Source: an uncultured Clostridium sp.
GTDB taxonomy: Bacteria; Bacillota; Clostridia; Lachnospirales; Lachnospiraceae
Direction: 5' to 3'
DNA: 16,160 nt
NCBI GenBank assembly: GCA_900552885.1
Contig: USBM01000021.1
Coordinates: 1-16,160 of the forward strand
The notes beneath the pieces were generated by a model. That model searched no databases and was not told the DNA's origin. It worked only from the letters and a program-made list of their open reading frames with translations. Positions 8,788 through 15,010 of this stretch are shown here, one piece after another (position 1 is the first letter of the stretch; the number at the start of each line of letters is the position of its first letter). Position numbers and translations under genes: made by a program.

Positions 8788-10152
8788 TTGAACGAGAATT
8801 CAATATATAAAAAGGCATTGATGCTGGCAGTTCCGATGATGATTCAGAACGGGATTACCAATGCAGTGAGCCTTGTGGATAATCTGATGGTGGGAAGTCT
8901 CGGAACGGAAAGTATGACCGGAGTTTCCATTGTCAGTCAGTTGTTATTTGTATTTTTCTTAGCCATTTTTGGTGGTTTGTCAGGCCCTGGTATCTATGGG
9001 GCACAGTATTTTGGAAGAGGTAATAAAGAGGGATATCAGAATGTATTCCGGTTGAAGATGTGGATTGCTGCAGCAATCACACTTGTTGGCATGGTGGCAT
9101 TTATTGTGGCAGGGAAGTGGATGATTGGTCTGTATCTGCATGGCAATGGTGGAGATATTGATGCACAGGAGACGATGCAGCATGGACTGGATTATCTGCA
9201 TGTTATGCTGTGGGGACTGATTCCGTTTTCCATAACACAGGTATATGCAGGAAGTCTCAGGGAATTAGGAGAGAGTGTGAAGCCGATGATCGGTGGAATC
9301 TGCTCAGTAGTAGTGGATGTTGTATTTAACTATCTGTTGATCTATGGTAAGTTTGGATTTCCGCGGTTAGAGGTAAAGGGAGCAGCCATTGCAACCGTAC
9401 TGGCAAGAATTGTGGAGATGACGGTTGTGATATCCTGGACGCATATCCGGATTGAAAAATATCCGTTTCTTCAGAATGTGTATCGGACTTTAGTGTTTCC
9501 AATGCAGGAGATGTGGATTGTTATACGCAAGGGTCTGCCGATCTTTTTCAATGAGTTTCTGTGGTCAGGAGGAATTGCAGCTCTGACGCAGTGTTATTCC
9601 ATGAAGGGGCTTCAGATTGTAGCTGGCCTTAATATCTCAAATGCAATCTGCAATTTGTTGAATGTAGTATTTGTAGCAATGGGAAATGCAGTCGGTATTC
9701 TGATCGGGCAGTATCTGGGAGCATCCCGCTTTGAGGATGCCAAGAAAGGTTCTCATAAACTGATGTGGTTTACGGCAGGGCTTTGTGTTATTTTAACAGT
9801 GATATTAGTTTCGCTTTCGAAAGTATTCCCGATGTGTTATGATACTACAGAAGAGGTGCGGCAGTTAGGACAATGGTTTATTGTGATCACGGCATTATTC
9901 TTCCCGGTACAGGGCTTCCTGAATGTGTTGTATTTCACATTGCGTTCCGGTGGTAAGACAATGATCACATTCTTATTTGACAGTGTGTTTACCTGGGTGG
10001 TAGCAGTAAGTCTGGCATTTGTTCTGTGCAAGTATACGGCACTTCCGATATTGGTGGTTTATACGATCATTCAGGCGGCGGATTTCATTAAGGTATCAGT
10101 AGGCTATGTGCTTGTGCGGAAGGGAATCTGGATCACCAATCTGGTAGAATGA
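8788..10152 (+). CDS. MATE family multidrug/organic-cation efflux transporter
   Basis: This 454-residue integral membrane protein is a MATE transporter, which exports organic compounds in exchange for Na+ or H+. About twelve hydrophobic segments are arranged as two homologous halves, roughly residues 8-225 and 235-440. Family-typical features are the early LAVPMMIQNGITNAVSLVDNLMVG-like region, GGLSGPGIYGAQYFGRG after helix 2, and GNAVGILIGQYLGA in the second half. The start is TTG 8788: AGGAGG at 8773-8778 sits nine bases upstream, overlapping the PlsY stop, and the first internal ATG at 8821 would remove part of the first helix region. The six-base gap to PlsY implies co-transcription. Substrate cannot be predicted. 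In this setting it might export an envelope-related lipid or metabolite, but ordinary drug efflux is the default reading. Confidence 0.92.
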   Translation: MNENSIYKKALMLAVPMMIQNGITNAVSLVDNLMVGSLGTESMTGVSIVSQLLFVFFLAIFGGLSGPGIYGAQYFGRGNKEGYQNVFRLKMWIAAAITLVGMVAFIVAGKWMIGLYLHGNGGDIDAQETMQHGLDYLHVMLWGLIPFSITQVYAGSLRELGESVKPMIGGICSVVVDVVFNYLLIYGKFGFPRLEVKGAAIATVLARIVEMTVVISWTHIRIEKYPFLQNVYRTLVFPMQEMWIVIRKGLPIFFNEFLWSGGIAALTQCYSMKGLQIVAGLNISNAICNLLNVVFVAMGNAVGILIGQYLGASRFEDAKKGSHKLMWFTAGLCVILTVILVSLSKVFPMCYDTTEEVRQLGQWFIVITALFFPVQGFLNVLYFTLRSGGKTMITFLFDSVFTWVVAVSLAFVLCKYTALPILVVYTIIQAADFIKVSVGYVLVRKGIWITNLVE

Positions 10153-10173
10153 TAGAAACAGAGGTAGGATAAG

Positions 10174-11706
10174 ATGGCATTTACAAATCGTACCAGGACG
10201 GAGAAGACAATTCAGGTTTTTGTGATCCATATTGCGGTTATTATTGTAATTGCATTTATTGTGGCGGCAGGGCTGACTTCTTATGTAATTACAATGCATT
10301 CAGCAAATGAGATGCAGAATAAGGTAGTGAAATTAATTTATTCCAGTAATTGTCAGCAGATTGATAATGTGAATCTGTATCTGGAGAAGGTGGAAGATAC
10401 AGCAGCTTTGTTTTTTTCAGACAAAAGTTATTATGAATATGATGCAACGGCAGAGCATGCAGATGAATTTGAACGGATTCAACAGCAGAAGATGCTGCAA
10501 AAGCGAATTGAAGACCTGAGTGTGTTGCAGAATTTTTCGGATTTTGGAGTCGTTTATTCGAATGATATAACAGTCGGCTGGATCTCAAATACGATTGTAC
10601 AGATGTTCCCAAAAGGGGGGCTGTATGATTATATGAGCAGCCGGATTACGGATGATAAGACGGAATCAGGATGGTTTTTCGATTATGATAAATGTTATGA
10701 CCGGGTCTATTATGTGAAACGGCTGAATGAGAATGCGATTCTGGTAACCGCATTTTACAGTAGAGAATTTGCGTCTATTTTTAATGTGCCGGAGGGAATG
10801 GAACAGTTACAGATCTGTCTGGTAGATGACAAGGGTACGATATTATATGCGGATGATACGGCATTGGTTGGAAAAGATGCGAAGGATCAGATACCGGAAC
10901 TGGATCTGCAGTCAGAGGATTATCAGATTCTTGGTAAGGATAATGTTGTGACCAAGGGGTTGTGTAAGAATGACTGGAGTGTGATCTGTACGATTCCAAC
11001 GGATGTTTTATTTGCGGAGGAGAGCCAGTTTGCAAGGCGGTCCGCCGTTGTTGCGATTGCCATGATATGTGTGATCATTTTATTGGGAATGCTCTTATCT
11101 TTTCAGGCATCCAAAAGAGCAGGCAATGTATTTCATTCTATCACAAAACGTGCGGATTATGACCAGTTGACGGGGCTGTTGAATAAGGCATCATACCGGG
11201 AGGTGGTAGAAAGTCATCTTTCCAGGAAGACGTTGGCTGTACAGCATGTTTTTCTAATGCTGGATATGGACAATTTCAAACTGGTAAATGACCGTTTAGG
11301 GCACCAGGCAGGAGATGAAGCATTGCATAAGGTGGCGAAAGCCTTTCGGGATATTTTTGATAAAGAAGCAGTACTTGGACGAGTAGGCGGGGATGAATTT
11401 TCTATCTATCTATCCTATGTAGGTACGACATACGATCTTAGGGTTGTTGCCATAATACATTCTTGCTTTGCGAACATAGCGCTCTACTTCTGTAAGCTGG
11501 ATCAGCTTTTTGAACGATTTGCAACCGATATATCTTCTCAGTATGAGGAGTGCCGGCTTGCGTTATCTGTGGGTGGATATCAGACATGGCAGAGAACGGA
11601 TCTTACCTATGAGGAAATGTATCAGAATGCAGACAAAGCCTTGTATGTATCGAAGCGAAGCGGGAAGCATCAATACAATTGGTATGAGGATGGAGAGAAG
11701 TTATGA
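10174..11706 (+). CDS. Membrane-anchored sensor diguanylate cyclase (GGDEF)
   Basis: This 510-residue protein makes c-di-GMP from two GTP. A first membrane helix (about 14-38) and a second (290-310) flank an extracellular sensory region of about 250 residues that looks like a double-CACHE fold. The cytosolic part is a GGDEF domain: DYDQLTGLLNK (328-338), DMDNFKLVNDRLGH (364-377) and an intact GGDEF at 405-409. The positions that would hold the RxxD product-inhibition site (396-399) read DKEA, so classical feedback inhibition is probably absent. No EAL or HD-GYP domain is fused. Between GGDEF and the conserved ALSVGG strand (463-468) the protein is about a dozen residues longer than usual; residues about 416-442 are Cys-containing and hydrophobic and look foreign. 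The stop overlaps the start of the solute-binding lipoprotein, suggesting the two products work together. It starts at ATG 10174, 21 bases after the MATE stop, with AGGT/AGGAT upstream. Confidence 0.9.
   Translation: MAFTNRTRTEKTIQVFVIHIAVIIVIAFIVAAGLTSYVITMHSANEMQNKVVKLIYSSNCQQIDNVNLYLEKVEDTAALFFSDKSYYEYDATAEHADEFERIQQQKMLQKRIEDLSVLQNFSDFGVVYSNDITVGWISNTIVQMFPKGGLYDYMSSRITDDKTESGWFFDYDKCYDRVYYVKRLNENAILVTAFYSREFASIFNVPEGMEQLQICLVDDKGTILYADDTALVGKDAKDQIPELDLQSEDYQILGKDNVVTKGLCKNDWSVICTIPTDVLFAEESQFARRSAVVAIAMICVIILLGMLLSFQASKRAGNVFHSITKRADYDQLTGLLNKASYREVVESHLSRKTLAVQHVFLMLDMDNFKLVNDRLGHQAGDEALHKVAKAFRDIFDKEAVLGRVGGDEFSIYLSYVGTTYDLRVVAIIHSCFANIALYFCKLDQLFERFATDISSQYEECRLALSVGGYQTWQRTDLTYEEMYQNADKALYVSKRSGKHQYNWYEDGEKL
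11416..11508 (+). other. Segment in the GGDEF gene that reads better on the opposite strand
   Basis: On the + strand this codes residues about 415-445, with AGG, ATA-ATA and CTC codons that stand out from the rest of the gene. The complement is open for about 32 codons and contains TEVERYVRKARMYYGNNPK, which looks more like ordinary soluble protein. Short inverted repeats mark both ends: TATGT/ACATA at 11416-11432 and AAGCTG/CAGCTT at 11494-11508. A small insertion or local inversion is possible; chance is not excluded. Confidence 0.35.
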
Positions 11707-12977
11707 GAAGAGGAAAGCAATGGAAACGAACCATCAGTTTGCTGTTGTGTGGAATCATGATATTACAGACCGGTTGCACGACAAAAGAAAGTAAAGTTGT
11801 GTATGATGCGGAGGTGTCGATCAAATGCTCCTGGTGGGGCAATGATGACCGACATCATTATATGCTGGAAGGTCTGGATCAGTTTATGCATATGACAGAC
11901 GATCATATTCAGGTAATCAGCAGTTATGGCAACTGGGGAGGTTATGAGAATCATATGCGTATCTATATGCAATCCCATAATACACCGGATGTTATGCTGA
12001 TCAATTATTCATGGATTGAGCAGTATTCTCCTCAGGGAGAAGGATTCTATAATCTGTATGATTTGTCAGACGTAGTTGATCTGGATAATTATACAGAGGA
12101 TGAGTTACGTTTTGGTGAAGTGAATGGAAAGTTACAGGCGATTCCTATTTCATTTAATACACCAATGTTCTATTATAATAAGTCTTTGTATCAGGCATAT
12201 GGCTTACAGATTCCGAAAACATGGGAAGATCTGTTTGCAGCGGCAAAGGTGATGAAAAAAGATGGTGTCTATCCTTTGGGAGCATCGGAGAAGCAGGCGT
12301 TTTTTCTGTTAGTAGCATATTATGTACAGACGACAGGGCAGGAAGTAATTGGAGAAGACGGAACAGTACGGTTAGGAAAGGAAGACGTTGGATATATATT
12401 GGATTTTTATAAGCGTCTGATTGATGAGAAGGTATTGATACCGATTGATCAGTTTACGAGGAATACATTTTCCAATGGAACGGTGGCAGGAACGCTTGCC
12501 TGGATCAGCGATGCCGGTAATTATTGTAATTTGCTACAGGAATCGGGAAATGAAGTAGCAGTTGGAGAATATGTATGTGCATCAGGAGCAAAGGCATTTG
12601 GCTGGTATGTAAAGCCGGCGACGATGTATGCGATCAGTGGAGTCACGGAACATCCGCAAGAGGCTGGTGAATTACTGAATTATTTATTAAACAGTGAGGA
12701 GATGACGTTGTTGCAGGGAACCGAAAAAGGAATCCCGATCAGCGATTCAGCACGGAACATTCTGACCAGAGAGCATATGTTGGAGGGCTACGAGAAACAG
12801 GCAGATGATATGCGCGAACAGAATGCAGCACAATTAAAAGTGTTGTCGCCGATGTTAGAGAATGAAGACGTATATGATGTGTTTAAGGTGAATGCAGATT
12901 ATTATCTATACAACAAGCTTTCAAAAGAAGAAGTGATAGACAATATATACAATGCATATCAGAAAGCACAGCCATAG
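11703..12977 (+). CDS. Extracellular solute-binding lipoprotein (ABC sugar type, family 1)
   Basis: This 424-residue lipoprotein resembles family 1 solute-binding proteins of carbohydrate ABC importers. The N-terminus is basic (RRGKQWKR), then hydrophobic, then lipobox LQTGC with the lipid-modified cysteine at residue 25. Typical features follow: KCSWWGNDD as the first strand, NTPDVMLINYSW in the first lobe, FNTPMFYYNKSLYQAYGL and PKTWEDLFAAAK in the hinge and second-lobe region, and a helical C-terminus. ATG 11703 overlaps the cyclase stop by four bases, so the two are translationally coupled. No permease or ATPase gene is found on either side: the next gene is mgtE after a 529-base gap. It may therefore deliver a ligand to the cyclase's sensory domain instead of to an importer, or serve an importer encoded elsewhere. 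The ligand cannot be identified. A weak AGATC/GATCT hairpin at 12976-12991 directly after the stop is a poor terminator candidate. Confidence 0.88.
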   Translation: MRRGKQWKRTISLLLCGIMILQTGCTTKESKVVYDAEVSIKCSWWGNDDRHHYMLEGLDQFMHMTDDHIQVISSYGNWGGYENHMRIYMQSHNTPDVMLINYSWIEQYSPQGEGFYNLYDLSDVVDLDNYTEDELRFGEVNGKLQAIPISFNTPMFYYNKSLYQAYGLQIPKTWEDLFAAAKVMKKDGVYPLGASEKQAFFLLVAYYVQTTGQEVIGEDGTVRLGKEDVGYILDFYKRLIDEKVLIPIDQFTRNTFSNGTVAGTLAWISDAGNYCNLLQESGNEVAVGEYVCASGAKAFGWYVKPATMYAISGVTEHPQEAGELLNYLLNSEEMTLLQGTEKGIPISDSARNILTREHMLEGYEKQADDMREQNAAQLKVLSPMLENEDVYDVFKVNADYYLYNKLSKEEVIDNIYNAYQKAQP

Positions 12978-13017
12978 ATCAGAGACGATCTTTAACAGAG
13001 TTTTAACAAAAACAGTT

Positions 13018-13046
13018 TTGACATATGGATGGACGAGTGTTATACT
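13018..13046 (+). promoter_or_regulatory. Strong sigma-A promoter at the head of the mgtE leader
   Basis: A perfect TTGACA (13018-13023) and TATACT (13041-13046) are separated by exactly 17 bases. Transcription should begin near 13053, some 450 bases before mgtE. This is the best promoter match in the window and points into a long untranslated leader. Confidence 0.8.
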
Positions 13047-13081
13047 CCAACCGTATGTTAAGACAGATGGAGGTGATTTTT

Positions 13082-13198
13082 ATGGATAGTTGTGATAGTC
13101 ACGGGCGAAGTAACTGGTACGACGTATCGGATATGACTGGTATTCGGATGATTGGATCCGTGTGGCTGCAACCATCCGTAAGAATTGCTGTGCAATAG
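13082..13198 (+). CDS. Possible leader peptide upstream of mgtE
   Basis: A 38-codon ORF begins MDSCDSHGRSNWYDVS and ends at TAG 13196-13198. Its start is preceded by GGAGGTGAT (13069-13077), a near-perfect anti-16S match at ideal spacing, about 30 bases after the expected transcription start. No known family is recognised. A different frame is open from 13114 to 13254 and reads YDWYSDDWIRVAATIRK followed by a further 23 residues, which looks at least as protein-like. The original small gene may therefore be frameshifted, or a programmed shift may join the two frames. It could be a regulatory leader peptide for mgtE or a decayed small gene. Signals for initiation are strong; biological reality is uncertain. 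Confidence 0.4.
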   Translation: MDSCDSHGRSNWYDVSDMTGIRMIGSVWLQPSVRIAVQ

Positions 13199-13259
13199 AT
13201 GAGGATAATTACAGACCGTATGAAGTAGGATCAAGAGAAGTTTTGATCCTGTAATTATC
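13145..13259 (+). ncRNA. Structured leader RNA candidate upstream of mgtE
   Basis: Three structures are visible. CGGAT/ATCCG (13145-13160) has a six-base loop. ATTGC/GCAAT (13184-13196) has a three-base loop. A long stem, GATAATTACAG (13204-13214) with CTGTAATTATC (13249-13259), has 11 perfect pairs and encloses a second stem GATCAA/TTGATC (13229-13248). The M-box (ykoK) core motifs, the usual Mg2+ riboswitch before mgtE, are not seen. The RNA is placed after a strong promoter and before two possible terminators, as expected of an attenuation leader. Its class is unknown. Confidence 0.45.
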
Positions 13260-13289
13260 AGGTAAGATGAATAGAATGTCATGTCATAG

Positions 13290-13359
13290 ATACACCGTAT
13301 CAGAATCTGAGTCCATGTAAGAGAGTAACCCGTGGATTTAGGCGGTGTATTTTGCTTTA
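13290..13359 (+). terminator. Branched hairpin with U-rich tail, possible attenuator
   Basis: ATACACCG (13290-13297) pairs perfectly with CGGTGTAT (13343-13350). Inside it TCCATG (13312-13317) pairs with CGTGGA (13331-13336), with one G-U. A T-rich tail, TTTTGCTTTAT, follows at 13350-13360. It could stop leader transcription before mgtE or release transcripts of the upstream small ORF. Confidence 0.45.
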
Positions 13360-13386
13360 TAGGAAAGTTTGTCCTATAAAGCAAAA
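13350..13386. repeat. Perfect 15-bp inverted repeat
   Basis: TTTTGCTTTATAGGA (13350-13364) is the exact reverse complement of TCCTATAAAGCAAAA (13372-13386), with a seven-base spacer. The left arm forms the U-rich tail of the preceding hairpin, so the two structures may compete. Confidence 0.85.
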
Positions 13387-13390
13387 ACGC

Positions 13391-13440
13391 TGCGCTAAGT
13401 ATGCGCATCTTGTGGAGAGAAAGATAATTGCTTCGCAATT
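13391..13440. repeat. Two further small inverted repeats
   Basis: TGCGC/GCGCA at 13391-13407 (seven-base loop) and AATTGC/GCAATT at 13426-13440 (three-base loop) continue the hairpin series. With the repeats on both sides this looks like an intergenic hairpin-cluster element of the kind found in many copies in some clostridial genomes. Copy number cannot be judged from this window. Confidence 0.5.
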
Positions 13441-13453
13441 CCGCTCGGGCGCA

Positions 13454-13490
13454 AAAGAGTCGCAAGCGACTCTTTGTTTCACACTTTTTT
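13454..13490 (+). terminator. Intrinsic-terminator-like hairpin just before mgtE
   Basis: AAAGAGTCG (13454-13462) pairs perfectly with CGACTCTTT (13467-13475) around a four-base loop CAAG. It is followed by GTTTCACACTTTTTT. It ends 31 bases before the mgtE start, so transcription from the promoter at 13018 would have to read through it. Confidence 0.55.
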
Positions 13491-13506
13491 GTAGAAAGGA
13501 CGAGAC

Positions 13507-14904
13507 ATGGCAAAAGAAATATTAAGAGAAAATCAGTATGTAGAAGAATTAATTGCAATCATCCGAAGTGGCTTACCGGAAAAAGAGCTGCTTGATCGAA
13601 TTTCCGATTATCATGATAATGATATTGCTGAGGCAATTACACAGATTAAGCCGGAAGAACGGAAGCGCATGTATCCGATTCTTGGTGTAGAGCGGGTGGC
13701 GGACATCTTTTCTTATATAGAAGATGCAGAAGTTTATTTTAATGAACTGCCAATTGAGAAGGTGGCAAGGGTTGTATCGGAGATGGAGCCGGATGATGCG
13801 GTAGATCTGCTGGCTGAGTTGGACGAGAAGAAACGGCAGAAGATTGTTACCATGTTAGATCGGGATGCCATGGATGATGTGAAGTTGATTTTATCCTATG
13901 ATGAGGATGAGATCGGTAGTTGTATGACGACGAATTATATTGTCATTCACAATACGCTTACCATCCGTCAGGCGATGCGCGAATTGGTAGTGCAGGCAGG
14001 AGAAAATGATAACATCCAGACAATCTATGTGGTAGATGATAAAGATGCATTTTATGGAGCAATTGATCTGAAAAATCTGATCATAGCAAGAGAGTACGAG
14101 AATCTGGAAGATCTGGTCAGCCGGTCTTATCCGTATGTGTTAGATCATGAACAGATCAGTGATTGTATTGAACAGATCAAGGATTATGCAGAGGATTCTA
14201 TTCCGGTCTTACGGGATGATGGACATATTGTGGGAATTATTACCGCACAGGACATCGTAGAAGTTGTCGATGATGAGATGGGTGAGGATTACGCGAAGTT
14301 AGCCGGCTTGACGGCAGAGGAAGATCTCAATGAGACAACGATAGACAGTATGAAAAAACGTCTGCCGTGGCTGATTATTTTACTGTTCCTTGGCATGGGT
14401 GTATCAAGCGTGGTTGGTGCCTTTGAGACCGTTGTTGCCATTATCCCGATTGTAATGTGCTTCCAATCCTTGATCTTAGATATGGCAGGTAATGTCGGAA
14501 CTCAGTCGCTTGCGGTAACGATCCGTGTTCTGATGGATGAGAATCTGTCGACGAAGCAGAAGGCAACATTAGTGATTAAGGAAATGCGTGTCGGTCTGTT
14601 GAATGGTTTGTTCCTTGGTATTATGGCACTGCTTTTTATTGGATTGTATGTATATTTCTTCAAACATTATGCACTTGGCACTGCATTTATGGTATCCGGA
14701 TGCGTGGGCGTGTCTTTGGTTGGAGCAATGGTGGTATCAAGCTTAGTGGGAACACTGATACCAATCTTTTTCAAGAAGATTCACGTAGATCCGGCTGTTG
14801 CATCCGGTCCGTTGATCACCACGATCAACGATTTAGTAGCCATTGTTGTCTATTATGGTCTGGTGTGGATCGTGTTGATTGAATTATTCCCGATTGCAGG
14901 CTGA
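13507..14904 (+). CDS. mgtE: Magnesium transporter MgtE
   Basis: This 465-residue protein is an MgtE/SLC41-type Mg2+ channel-transporter that works as a homodimer. An acidic N-terminal superhelical domain (about 20-128) is followed by two CBS domains (about 137-196 and 201-258). In this family those domains bind Mg2+ and close the pore when internal Mg2+ is high. A plug helix precedes the membrane domain (285-462), which has about five spans. Conserved pore features include DMAGNVGTQS (325-334) and DPAVASGPLITTINDL (428-443), whose Asp442 matches the key pore aspartate of the family. The length is usual and nothing is missing. ATG 13507 lies six bases after GAAAGGA (13494-13500). The gene sits downstream of an unusual hairpin-rich leader with a strong distant promoter, so regulation at the RNA level is likely although no known Mg2+ riboswitch was recognised. 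Confidence 0.95.
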   Translation: MAKEILRENQYVEELIAIIRSGLPEKELLDRISDYHDNDIAEAITQIKPEERKRMYPILGVERVADIFSYIEDAEVYFNELPIEKVARVVSEMEPDDAVDLLAELDEKKRQKIVTMLDRDAMDDVKLILSYDEDEIGSCMTTNYIVIHNTLTIRQAMRELVVQAGENDNIQTIYVVDDKDAFYGAIDLKNLIIAREYENLEDLVSRSYPYVLDHEQISDCIEQIKDYAEDSIPVLRDDGHIVGIITAQDIVEVVDDEMGEDYAKLAGLTAEEDLNETTIDSMKKRLPWLIILLFLGMGVSSVVGAFETVVAIIPIVMCFQSLILDMAGNVGTQSLAVTIRVLMDENLSTKQKATLVIKEMRVGLLNGLFLGIMALLFIGLYVYFFKHYALGTAFMVSGCVGVSLVGAMVVSSLVGTLIPIFFKKIHVDPAVASGPLITTINDLVAIVVYYGLVWIVLIELFPIAG

Positions 14905-15010
14905 TCATCTGGCAGTATTTACATTCTTATGATATTATAAATGTATGTGTGCATTCTTAAAGAAAATGTTTGTACAGAAGAATATCTTAGGATGGAGAGA
15001 AGTATGCAGC

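Noticed and set aside
13050..13506. M-box (ykoK) magnesium riboswitch expected before mgtE
   Set aside because: The conserved M-box core sequences were searched for by eye and not found, so it is not annotated as one.
13058..13558. 166-codon open frame on the - strand covering the whole mgtE leader
   Set aside because: It has no ribosome site, an unusual Leu/His/Ser/Asn-rich composition, overlaps the mgtE start antisense and spans the inverted repeats. It is most likely a chance open frame.
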